From positions 1-64,000 of the forward strand of contig JBLWYD010000007.1 in assembly GCA_048267165.1 (NCBI GenBank): a stretch of 64,000 nucleotides of DNA, in the 5' to 3' direction. The translations under genes were made by a program, and so were the position numbers. The notes under the pieces were generated by a model. It did no database searches, was not told the origin of the DNA, and worked only from the letters and a program-made list of their open reading frames with translations. Positions 9,101 to 17,206 of this stretch are shown one piece after another; within the stretch, counting starts at the first letter, position 1, and each line of letters opens with the position of its first letter. The DNA comes from PGYR01 sp048267165 (GTDB taxonomy: Bacteria > Bacteroidota > Ignavibacteria > Kapaibacteriales > UBA2268).

Positions 9101-11239
9101 ATGAAATCAATATCTACTCTTTTTTTGGCAATGCTTTTCATTGCTAGTTCAATACTTTCTTATAGTCAGAATGATAATGCTAGGGAGGGATTTACAGTTT
9201 ATTCGAATAACGATTCCAATGCAGTTGTTGTCAGTAGTTTCTATTACGACCATCTACCTTGGGCAACCAACCTGAATATAGCCAAAGGAACCTCGGAGAC
9301 TTTCGAACTAGAAATAATGAATAGTTCGGATTTACGAGACATACAGATGAACTCCAACACTCGATTTACTTACTATTTTACAAATAACGAAGTTTTTATT
9401 TATGAATTTGGTGCTACCAAATCTACAAGAATTATAACTCTAGATAATGGAGGGGACAATTATGGAGTTTCAAATGATGGTTCTAAAATATACTCATATA
9501 GTAAAGAGCAAGAATATGTTTCCATCTTCGATGCTATAACAGGTGAAAGATTGGATAGGTTTTTTGTAAACTCATTCAAAGGAGCTCTAACAGAGGGCTT
9601 TTTCAATTCTGAAAAGGATGAGTTTCTACTTCGTAATGGGAATACTCTTTACGTATGGTCTATAGCGAACAAAGTTCAAGATAGAGAAATCACACTCCCA
9701 AATTCAGTTAAGAATCTTACCATTACAGATAACGGTAATGTATTAGCTTATACTGTTGGTGGGGAAGTAATATTAACTAATAGCTCCGACGGAGAAATCA
9801 CTTACAGAAAGCAATTCGACTACGATAGTATAAAGAATATTCAATTTTCGGCTAATATGAATTATCTGATAGTAAGAGAGTTTTATTCTTTTTTAGTTTA
9901 CGATATGGACAATAAGAAGATCATAAAAGACAATAAGGCTTCCAATAATAATGGAAAGAATTTACCCACCTATTTATATGTAAATAATGACAATAGTAGA
10001 GCAATAGCTATGGATATTATTGATATATATTGTGGTAGAAATTTTGAAGATGCAGTTACAGATTATATTTACTCTATTTATAAAACAGAAAATCTTGATA
10101 AGTTAGCTTCAGCACCTTATGGTTACATACCTAGACCTGAGAAAGCAATAGTTAGTAAAGACAATAAGCTATTAGTAGTGTCTGGTGGTGATATAGAAGC
10201 AACTATTACTAATGCACTAGTTGATAACCAAGAGAATTTCATAAAGTATATCAATGTGGATGCGTATCCTTTGACATTCCTCGAGGACAACAATAGAGTA
10301 GCTTTCATTGAAGATGGAATCTTCAAAGTTTATAATACTGAGTCTGAAGAGTTCGAGCGAGAATTTGACACTGGAATGGATGACTACAACGATGTCTATT
10401 TCTTCGCGAATGGCGATGGAAGAATAGTAATAACTGATGATTCGGAAATAAAAGTTTTCGATTATGCTACTTTCGAGCTAGTTTATACATTCAACTATAG
10501 TCAACTAGGATTAGAGCCAACAGATATTTCGTTCGACAATAATTCGACTATCAGTGTTTACTCACTAAAAAGATTACACAACTTCAACGCGTACACAGGT
10601 GAGAAAAGCGATACTCCAATTACGAATATGGACACAGCGAATAAGTTAGTTGACGTAAGTATAAGTGGTAGATTTCTGTTGTTCCGTACTGAAGATTATG
10701 AGTTCATAGTATATGATAATACACTCAAAGCAGAAGTTTACAGAGAAAAACCAAGTGTTGTAAAAAATGGTATGGTTTACCTCAGTGCTGGCTTCTTCGG
10801 AAATCACGAGATAATGTGGATTAGATATGAAAATGACCCAGTATTCGCAGACCCTTCAGTAGCAATATACGATTTTGTTAATGATAAGACGGAAGAAATG
10901 TTTGGGGACAGTGAGCCAGTTATTAGCAATGACGGCACTCTATATTATTCGCACTATTGCCCTGTAAAATACGAAATTGGTGCAATCCGTGATCCCCAAA
11001 CATCAGTCGAAACTACAACAACCATCATTGGTGGCGTTTACCCTAACCCAGCATCCGATTTCATAAAGCTAGATATGAAGGCTAGTGCTATGAACTCTAG
11101 CGTTGAGATATACGATGCATACGGTAAACAGGTAATGAGCATTATATACGCTGGCGAAAACATAGACATCAGCAAGCTAACAGCTGGGGTTTACTACGTG
11201 AAAATGGGCAAGGGAACACATAAATTTGTGAAAATGTAA
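9101..11239 (+). CDS. T9SS-exported WD40-like propeller protein (paralogue 1)
   Basis: The start at 9101 has AGAGGGA about 6 bases upstream and opens a clean signal peptide (MKSISTLFLAMLFIASS, ending LSYSQ); the open frame extends back to 9005 without support. 712 residues. The body repeats units of the kind VFDYATFELVY and AIYDFVNDKTEEM, as in WD40/YVTN-type propellers. The C-terminal 75 residues (GGVYPNPASDFIKL to HKFVKM) are a T9SS type A sorting domain. The next gene is a tandem paralogue with a nearly identical 3' end. Likely a surface or secreted protein; role unknown. Confidence 0.83.
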   Translation: MKSISTLFLAMLFIASSILSYSQNDNAREGFTVYSNNDSNAVVVSSFYYDHLPWATNLNIAKGTSETFELEIMNSSDLRDIQMNSNTRFTYYFTNNEVFIYEFGATKSTRIITLDNGGDNYGVSNDGSKIYSYSKEQEYVSIFDAITGERLDRFFVNSFKGALTEGFFNSEKDEFLLRNGNTLYVWSIANKVQDREITLPNSVKNLTITDNGNVLAYTVGGEVILTNSSDGEITYRKQFDYDSIKNIQFSANMNYLIVREFYSFLVYDMDNKKIIKDNKASNNNGKNLPTYLYVNNDNSRAIAMDIIDIYCGRNFEDAVTDYIYSIYKTENLDKLASAPYGYIPRPEKAIVSKDNKLLVVSGGDIEATITNALVDNQENFIKYINVDAYPLTFLEDNNRVAFIEDGIFKVYNTESEEFEREFDTGMDDYNDVYFFANGDGRIVITDDSEIKVFDYATFELVYTFNYSQLGLEPTDISFDNNSTISVYSLKRLHNFNAYTGEKSDTPITNMDTANKLVDVSISGRFLLFRTEDYEFIVYDNTLKAEVYREKPSVVKNGMVYLSAGFFGNHEIMWIRYENDPVFADPSVAIYDFVNDKTEEMFGDSEPVISNDGTLYYSHYCPVKYEIGAIRDPQTSVETTTTIIGGVYPNPASDFIKLDMKASAMNSSVEIYDAYGKQVMSIIYAGENIDISKLTAGVYYVKMGKGTHKFVKM

Positions 11240-11260
11240 TAATAGAAAAAGGGAATGAAG

Positions 11261-13384
11261 ATGAAAAAACTAACATATATATTATTGATAATTATTATAA
11301 TGGCTTCTTATAGTTTAACATTTGCTCGCAGTTACGAGAAACCAATAATTACTGCGGCTGGGAATGATAAAGACTTAATTGTAACTTATGATAGTGGTTA
11401 TGATTTGCATACAACATACGTTGAGTTAGAGACAAACACAACTTATGATTTGTTTGTTGATGATTATCCAAGACGTGACCTATTAGATGTTAGGATTAAT
11501 GGAAATTCTAGTTATGTGGCATACATTTTTAAAGAGAAAGTAATTATCTATAATTATAAAACGCAAACAAGAGTCTCTGAGATAAATGAACCAAATCTTA
11601 GGAGGTTAGTATTTTCACTTGATGGTTCTAAATTGTATACATTAGATATTCAGACTACTAAACTCAGAACATTTGAAACCGAGACTGGTACTAATATCAA
11701 TGAATTTAATATTGATACTAGTCAGACAGGCTATTTATACTCGGGTATTAATATATATAAAGATGAATTATTAATAAAAGTTGATAGTGTTCTTCATATT
11801 TGGTCAATAGAAAAGCAATCAGAAATCAGAACTGTACCGATAGATTCACAAGCTGAGCGTTTACGATTGATAAGTAATGGAGATCAATTATTCTATTTTA
11901 TTGGTAAACAATCATATAGAATAAATTATAAAGATGGGGCTGTAACTTGGAATAAAGAGTTTGCTTCATATGGTAATGAAGACTTTACTTTTACTAATGA
12001 TTCAAAACATATTATTTTTAATTCTGATTACGAATCAATTATTTACAGTTTTAATGAGGATAAGATAATAGACTTTGAGTTTATGCCTGAAGAGTCTAGA
12101 CCTATCTTGTATTCCTTTATAACCTCCAATCTATCAAAGGCATTGATAATTAAACAAGATGGACTGTATTGTCCCGATTATGGTATTGAAATGCCCATTG
12201 AATTTGAATCTCCTTATCTAATTGACCTAACAAATAGTACTGAAATAGTATCCTTTCCAGAAGGTAGAGTTTATCCGACAAAAAATCCAATTATTAGTGA
12301 TGATAAAAGATTTGTGCTTGCTTCTGGTGGTACATTAAACGGAAAAATGAATCACAAACTTTATACTATTGACAAGGAATACATTAGCAAAATATATGAA
12401 GAGTCTGAACCTATTCTATTTTTTGATAATAGTAAATTCATTGCATTTCGGGATTCCACTAAGATTAAACTTTACAATGTAGAAAGTAATCAATTTGAGA
12501 GAGAGTTTGAAACTGGAATGGATACGGTTACTATGGCTTATTATCTTCCGAAAGATGATGGAGTACTAGTTCTCAGGAATAAGGAAGTAGTGAAATTATT
12601 TAACTATTCAGATTTAAGTTTACTTAAAAGTATAACCCTAAAAACTCATCAACTAAACAATACCTTTCTCAATTTCGATGGGGAAGCAAATTTAGTTACT
12701 TATAAGAATAGCAGGATTGTAAAGTTTAATATCTTTACTTCCGAAGTAGTAGAACATGAAATCATTAATATCCCAGCTGGGTTTCACATAAGGGATTTAA
12801 CTTCAGATGGTAACTTCGCATTGTTTATGAATAGTGAATATGATGTAATACATTACAATGTTGAAAACCAAACTTCTAAATCTAAATCAATTAAATCCAA
12901 TTTACTTGGTGAGCATTCTACGTTTCTTGGCATTGGTTTTATGGGGAATTATCAATCTTTCTGGTATTTATTTGTTCCTAACCCTATTACTAAAACCCCA
13001 ACTTCATTCAGTTATAATATAATTACAGATAGTTTATCAGGGGGTGTCGGAGAAAATATTAGATTTAACCAAGACGACACTTACTACACTACTTACGGAG
13101 GTTGTGGCGATGGCTTCGGAGTCTGGAAAGTCAAGGGTTTACTCTCCTCAGTCGAAACAACGACTCCTATCACTGGCGGCGTTTACCCTAATCCTGCGGC
13201 AGACTTCATTAAACTAGATATGAATGTTAGTGCTATGAACTCAAGCATTGAGATATTCGATGCTTACGGAAAGCAGGTAATGAGTATCATTTATACTGGC
13301 GAAGTCATTGACATCAGCAAGCTAACAGCTGGGGTTTACTTTGTGAAGACCCCAAGCTATAGCTATAAGTTTATAAAACTGTAA
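11261..13384 (+). CDS. T9SS-exported WD40-like propeller protein (paralogue 2)
   Basis: 707 residues from the ATG at 11261. That ATG has AAAAGGGA 6 bases upstream, while the in-frame ATG at 11255 touches the ribosome site. Signal peptide LTYILLIIIIMASYSLTFA. Aligned segments such as FEREFETGMD (paralogue 1 has FEREFDTGMD) show common ancestry along the length. The C-terminal sorting domain (GGVYPNPAADFIKL to YKFIKL) is far more similar to that of paralogue 1 than the bodies are. It follows paralogue 1 by 21 bases, so the two are probably cotranscribed. Confidence 0.82.
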   Translation: MKKLTYILLIIIIMASYSLTFARSYEKPIITAAGNDKDLIVTYDSGYDLHTTYVELETNTTYDLFVDDYPRRDLLDVRINGNSSYVAYIFKEKVIIYNYKTQTRVSEINEPNLRRLVFSLDGSKLYTLDIQTTKLRTFETETGTNINEFNIDTSQTGYLYSGINIYKDELLIKVDSVLHIWSIEKQSEIRTVPIDSQAERLRLISNGDQLFYFIGKQSYRINYKDGAVTWNKEFASYGNEDFTFTNDSKHIIFNSDYESIIYSFNEDKIIDFEFMPEESRPILYSFITSNLSKALIIKQDGLYCPDYGIEMPIEFESPYLIDLTNSTEIVSFPEGRVYPTKNPIISDDKRFVLASGGTLNGKMNHKLYTIDKEYISKIYEESEPILFFDNSKFIAFRDSTKIKLYNVESNQFEREFETGMDTVTMAYYLPKDDGVLVLRNKEVVKLFNYSDLSLLKSITLKTHQLNNTFLNFDGEANLVTYKNSRIVKFNIFTSEVVEHEIINIPAGFHIRDLTSDGNFALFMNSEYDVIHYNVENQTSKSKSIKSNLLGEHSTFLGIGFMGNYQSFWYLFVPNPITKTPTSFSYNIITDSLSGGVGENIRFNQDDTYYTTYGGCGDGFGVWKVKGLLSSVETTTPITGGVYPNPAADFIKLDMNVSAMNSSIEIFDAYGKQVMSIIYTGEVIDISKLTAGVYFVKTPSYSYKFIKL

Positions 13385-13405
13385 ATATACTGAACGCTGT
13401 TAATC
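13384..13405. promoter_or_regulatory. Second copy of the TetR operator-like 22-mer
   Basis: AATATACTGAACGCTGTTAATC matches 14019-14040 at 20 of 22 positions. The core TGAAC-GCT-GTTAA is a dyad. It overlaps the stop codon of the tetR gene (13400-13402). Whether it is a working site is unknown. Confidence 0.45.
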
Positions 13406-13987
13406 AAGTATTCTATCTAGCTGCCGATTGATACTAACTACGAAATCATAATATGACTTAGGGTGTTGTCTATTCATATATAGCAGTAGTATCCCTATAA
13501 TTGAGTTGCGAATATTACTCATTATCTCTATTGCTTCACCCGGTCTGAAAGTTCCTTGTGCTATGCAGTATTGCAGCTCCTCTTCGCATAGATCATCTAT
13601 GAACTTGACTACCATATCGGATGCCGAAAGCGATGTACCGTCACTCGCTATTTTCTCTACATAAAATAGGTCGAATATTCCTGGGTATTGTACCATATAC
13701 TCCACATAAGCTTTAACAATCTTCTTAATTTTAGGAACACCCCGCTCTTCCGTTTCAGTTCTGCTGACCACATATTCGCGGCACTCTTGGGCAAAGTCTT
13801 GTACGCAATAGAAGATTAGTTCCTTTACATCTTTGAAGTAATTGTAAAGTGTAGCAAAAGAGTAACCCGCTTTCTCGGCAATAGATCTGACACTAAGCGC
13901 TTTTATACCTTCCCCAGTTATAATCTCTTTTGTTGCTTGGATGAAGTAATTCTTCATTCGTTCTTCTTGTATTTCTTTTCTATTCAT
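13400..13987 (-). CDS. TetR/AcrR family transcriptional regulator
   Basis: 195 residues. The N-terminal helix-turn-helix is typical: IKALSVRSIAEKAGYSFATL followed by YNYFKDVKELI. The C-terminal half is an unspecific helical ligand-binding domain. The gene is divergent from the PqiA-like membrane protein gene, with a 10-bp-arm inverted repeat in the shared 106-base gap. It therefore probably represses that gene, itself, or both. The inducing ligand is unknown. The start at 13987 was chosen as the first in-frame ATG; later ATG codons (for example residue 11) are possible. Confidence 0.9.
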   Translation of the reverse strand: MNRKEIQEERMKNYFIQATKEIITGEGIKALSVRSIAEKAGYSFATLYNYFKDVKELIFYCVQDFAQECREYVVSRTETEERGVPKIKKIVKAYVEYMVQYPGIFDLFYVEKIASDGTSLSASDMVVKFIDDLCEEELQYCIAQGTFRPGEAIEIMSNIRNSIIGILLLYMNRQHPKSYYDFVVSINRQLDRILD

Positions 13988-14006
13988 TTTATTTTATTCG
14001 TTTATA

Positions 14007-14040
14007 ATTAACAATGCAAATATACTGAACATTGTTAATC
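14007..14040. promoter_or_regulatory. Probable TetR operator between tetR and the pqiA-like gene
   Basis: ATTAACAATG (14007-14016) and CATTGTTAAT (14030-14039) form a perfect 10-bp inverted repeat with a 13-base spacer. The right arm is itself part of the dyad TGAAC-ATT-GTTAA (14026-14038). It lies in the divergent promoter region, as expected for TetR-family autoregulation. Confidence 0.65.
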
Positions 14041-14093
14041 TTTGCAAATTATTATTCATGATGTATTTATATTTCTTTATAATATTAGACTAA

Positions 14094-15431
14094 TTGTGTA
14101 GTTTAGTAATAGAATTGAAAACAACTGGCTATTCAAACTTGGTTAAAAAGCTCATATTATCATTATTCTTGGCTTCACTTATATTAGTGACTGGTTATAC
14201 TAGCGAAACAGTCTATAGATTATCGCAAGAGCGAGCTAGTCTAAAAGAGGACATTAGCATAGTCAATGATGTTCAGTTTGGTATTATGTCTGTTAATCAT
14301 TGGGAATCTGAAATCCGAGGAATAGCGGAAAAGCAAATACATGAATTCAAATTAACCAAATCACAAGACAGCATAATAAGATTAGCTATAGACGAAGTAT
14401 TAGTTGGCGTTATAAAGAAAACTGATAAAGTAATACAAGACGATGACGGTACAGTCCTCAAATTTATTCGTAAGCACGCTGTGAATTTATTTTTTGATGT
14501 AGATGATTTTCAGAAAAAAGTACCAGATCTAACTAATACTATAATGGAAAGAATAACTAGTGATGAGGGCAAAGCTAGATTAAAACTATTAGTACTTTCT
14601 AAAATTGATGAACTAGCAGAAACTACTTATGATAGTACTAAAGTCGAGTTATTCAACAAGTATTTGAGTAAATACGGAACTAATACTAAGCAAGAGTTTA
14701 ATAGAGTAACTTCTGCGAAAGTAGATGCCTATTATACCGCAGTATTTAATAACTCCTTTTTCCCAATAGGTATAGCTTTTGTATTTGCCATTCTATGGAT
14801 TCTTCTGAGAAATAATGACGAGATGAAGTATATACTGCTTAGCTTTTCTATACTATTTGGGGCTATAATATTGTTAACGGGTGTTGCCTCCCCAATGATT
14901 GAAATAGACGCACGATTTAGGGAGATGAACTTCTTTTTATTGGGTGAGAATATTGAGTTTTCAGATCAGTATATATTCTACCGAAGTAAAAGCATATTAG
15001 AAATTATATCCATAATGATGAGCACTGGTAAAATTGACTCTACTATAGTTGCATTATTGATACTATCGTTCAGTGTTTTATTACCATTCTTGAAGCTAGT
15101 ATCTATGTCAATATTCTTAGTTAGTACTAAGTTCAGAACTAATCCTATTGCTCGTTGGATGACCTTTAAATCTGGTAAATGGTCTATGGCTGATGTTATG
15201 ATAGTTGCTATATTCATGGCCTACGTGGCATTCCAAGGAATACTCGACAATCAACTCTCAGGTCTGAACCAGAATAGCGAGACAGTCACCGCAATCACTA
15301 CTAATCACACAGCCCTGCAACCGGGGTTCTATGTCTTCGTAACTTATGTTGTGTTCTCTATACTATTGTCTAGTTATCTAGGTAAATCATTCGACAGAGC
15401 AACTAATGGATTGAAGGAAGTGAAAGAATAA
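14094..15431 (+). CDS. PqiA-like (paraquat-inducible protein A family) membrane protein
   Basis: 445 residues. One N-terminal membrane segment (about 19-36) is followed by a roughly 180-residue charged, probably periplasmic region, then by at least four more membrane segments. The C-terminal part matches the PqiA family: LPFLKLVSMSIFL, then GKWSMADVMIVAIFMAYVAF and QGILDNQL. The PqiABC/YebST/Let systems link the inner membrane to MCE-type lipid carriers. No MCE protein is adjacent here, and the long N-terminal extension and lack of cysteine pairs are unusual. No in-frame ATG lies near the first segment; the TTG at 14094 is one option and the TTG at 14139 another. Probably controlled by the divergent TetR. 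Confidence 0.75.
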   Translation: MCSLVIELKTTGYSNLVKKLILSLFLASLILVTGYTSETVYRLSQERASLKEDISIVNDVQFGIMSVNHWESEIRGIAEKQIHEFKLTKSQDSIIRLAIDEVLVGVIKKTDKVIQDDDGTVLKFIRKHAVNLFFDVDDFQKKVPDLTNTIMERITSDEGKARLKLLVLSKIDELAETTYDSTKVELFNKYLSKYGTNTKQEFNRVTSAKVDAYYTAVFNNSFFPIGIAFVFAILWILLRNNDEMKYILLSFSILFGAIILLTGVASPMIEIDARFREMNFFLLGENIEFSDQYIFYRSKSILEIISIMMSTGKIDSTIVALLILSFSVLLPFLKLVSMSIFLVSTKFRTNPIARWMTFKSGKWSMADVMIVAIFMAYVAFQGILDNQLSGLNQNSETVTAITTNHTALQPGFYVFVTYVVFSILLSSYLGKSFDRATNGLKEVKE

Positions 15432-15449
15432 GGAGTAGAAATAATTAAT

Positions 15450-15734
15450 CTAAGTGTATTGATTATACTTGACGAAACCAAATACATCAATACTATTCTT
15501 AGCAATATTTACTCTGTAAATAATTGTATATCCTTTGAAGATTAAATCTCTTATATTATCATCATCAAAATAGATTGACTTTCTTCCCATATAAGGATTA
15601 TCTTCAATTAACCTAATTGTTTCAATAAGTTCTCTATTAAAATTTTTTGCTCTTGAAGGGGAATCAATTGATATGTATTTAACCTGCTTGGAAAGACTAA
15701 ACGAGAAGGCTGATTTAAATCTAATCTTCATCAT
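15450..15734 (-). CDS. RelE/ParE-type toxin
   Basis: 94 residues, small and basic. RDLIFKGYTIIYRV matches the C-terminal strand region of the RelE/ParE superfamily (usual form R-x-L-x-x-x-x-Y-x-I-x-Y-x-V). The N-terminal helix pair (SPSRAKNFNRELIETI) also fits. Such toxins cleave ribosome-bound mRNA or poison gyrase; the target cannot be told here. It overlaps the upstream antitoxin by 14 bases, so the two are translated together. ATG codons at 15734 and 15731 are both possible starts. Confidence 0.8.
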   Translation of the reverse strand: MMKIRFKSAFSFSLSKQVKYISIDSPSRAKNFNRELIETIRLIEDNPYMGRKSIYFDDDNIRDLIFKGYTIIYRVNIAKNSIDVFGFVKYNQYT

Positions 15735-15954
15735 TTTGAATTGACCTAGTTAGAATTTCTTCAAATTCTTCCAAAGTATGGTATGTTGCCTCGCCTTCAT
15801 CCATTTCAGCCAATTCTTTTTGTAAATACGCTTTATTGCGATTAAATTCGCTTTCATCTTCAATAATTAACATATCATTCTTGTCATAATCCTTCATTTG
15901 ACTAATAAACCTATTATAAGCATTATCACTCACTTTTATAGTTATAGTATGCAT
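15721..15954 (-). CDS. Antitoxin of a RelE/ParE-type module
   Basis: 77 residues, acidic. The N-terminus (MHTITIKVSDNAYNRFISQM) looks like a ribbon-helix-helix or similar dimer strand that would bind the module's own promoter, and the C-terminal half (EEFEEILTRSIQ) is a helix that could wrap the toxin. The order antitoxin then toxin and the 14-base overlap are classical. The upstream gap (15955-16034) should hold the autoregulated promoter. Confidence 0.78.
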   Translation of the reverse strand: MHTITIKVSDNAYNRFISQMKDYDKNDMLIIEDESEFNRNKAYLQKELAEMDEGEATYHTLEEFEEILTRSIQNDED

Positions 15955-16034
15955 ATTATTTCCTATTCTTCTAATTTGATATTATGTATTATAACGAAAA
16001 TATAAATTAATTGTTTTCAAGTATAAATTCACTC

Positions 16035-16325
16035 CTAACTCCCATGCTTCTCAATCTTACCAAGCTCATCTGCTTTAGACTTCATCTCGTCTTCCAAATC
16101 ATAATCATTTTGTAAACCGAGCCAAAACATAGCTGAATTACCAAAGTACTTAGAAAGTCTAAGAGCTGTATCTGCTGTTATACTTCGTTTGCCTTTCACA
16201 ATTTGAGATATTCTAGTTTGTGGGATAAAAGTATCTTTTGCCAATCTATATGCTGTGATATTGAATGGGATTAAAAATTCTTCTTTCAGAATTTCACCTG
16301 GGTGTATATTATTTAATGTTTTCAT
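16035..16325 (-). CDS. higA: HigA family antitoxin
   Basis: 96 residues with an XRE-type helix-turn-helix. IHPGEILKEEFL is the signature start of HigA/VapI antitoxins, and TADTALRLSKYFG and MFWLGLQNDYDLE are the conserved middle and end. It neutralises HigB and represses its own promoter. It follows higB by 9 bases, in the inverted toxin-first order typical of hig modules. Confidence 0.93.
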   Translation of the reverse strand: MKTLNNIHPGEILKEEFLIPFNITAYRLAKDTFIPQTRISQIVKGKRSITADTALRLSKYFGNSAMFWLGLQNDYDLEDEMKSKADELGKIEKHGS

Positions 16326-16334
16326 ATTATTTTC

Positions 16335-16616
16335 CTAATGATAGTCGATTATTTCTACTTCATGACAGTTGTCTTCTTTCCAAATAAAAATAATTCTCCA
16401 TTGTTTGTTAATTCTGATACTATAGTAATTTTCAATTGCACCACGTAATTTTTCTAATCTATTTGAAGGAGGTACTCTCATATCATTCAAATTCTCTGAA
16501 TTGTGTATCATCCTTAATTTTCTTCTGGCAATATTTTGTATTTCTATTGGTAGCTTCTTTGAATGAATACCATACCAAATATTCTCTGTTGTTCTATTTG
16601 CAAAACTTATAATCAA
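16335..16616 (-). CDS. higB: HigB family toxin
   Basis: 93 residues. MIISFANRTTENIW starts like the HigB/RelE-like plasmid maintenance killers. RLEKLRGAIENYYSIRIN and QWRIIFIW hold the arginines and tryptophan of the active surface. These toxins cut mRNA in a ribosome-dependent way. Toxin precedes antitoxin, so the module promoter lies in 16617-16695. Confidence 0.93.
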   Translation of the reverse strand: MIISFANRTTENIWYGIHSKKLPIEIQNIARRKLRMIHNSENLNDMRVPPSNRLEKLRGAIENYYSIRINKQWRIIFIWKEDNCHEVEIIDYH

Positions 16617-16695
16617 TTATAATTCCACCTATATATACTAACGTTCAAAGTTACTAATTGTTTTTATTCTATCAAAATATATTTACTCCTCCCCC

Positions 16696-17190
16696 TCACC
16701 CATACACCATTCCGCTCAACTGTTGAGCTAATTTGAAGGCATCGGGGTCATTACGGATTATGTCCGCTAGCTCACCCCAACTATGGTTTTCTAGTTTATC
16801 CATATCCAAATCTCGCTCGGCTTTTGCTATATCCATAATTGCACGGCAGGACAGGGAGACGAGCTTAACAAGGCTGTCTGCACTTAGCGTTTCCACCTCT
16901 CTTTTACTCTCTTTTATTTTCGCTGCAAGCATTCTTCTGAGTTCAATCAAAAGACCCTGTAGCTCGTCTTGTCCTGACTTCGTATTTACTTTCTTTTTCT
17001 TCGCCACTACTTCTATAAATTCCTCATATTGGTCGCGTCTTTCTTCCCAACCCCATTTGCGCATCCAATCTTCTATCTGGTGTTGTCTTCTCGCTGACTC
17101 TGCACCGGGGTTGCACTTGCCTTCTCTGTAGTCGATGAATGCTTCGTAAGCTGGCGATGTTTCGCCTTTTAGTTTCTCGAATTGGTACAT
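16696..17190 (-). CDS. Small phage terminase-like protein (possible remnant)
   Basis: 164 residues. The N-terminal part, SARRQHQIEDWMRKWGWEE, followed by RRDQYEEF, resembles the DNA-binding helix-turn-helix region of small terminase subunits and related phage proteins, which recognise phage DNA for packaging. The middle is a charged helical, probably coiled-coil segment (KKKKVNTKSGQDELQGLL onward). No large terminase or other structural phage gene is near, so it could be a domesticated remnant. It follows umuC by 16 bases on the same strand and may be cotranscribed. The family call is tentative. Confidence 0.5.
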   Translation of the reverse strand: MYQFEKLKGETSPAYEAFIDYREGKCNPGAESARRQHQIEDWMRKWGWEERRDQYEEFIEVVAKKKKVNTKSGQDELQGLLIELRRMLAAKIKESKREVETLSADSLVKLVSLSCRAIMDIAKAERDLDMDKLENHSWGELADIIRNDPDAFKLAQQLSGMVYG

Positions 17191-17206
17191 TATATACTCC
17201 GTATAT

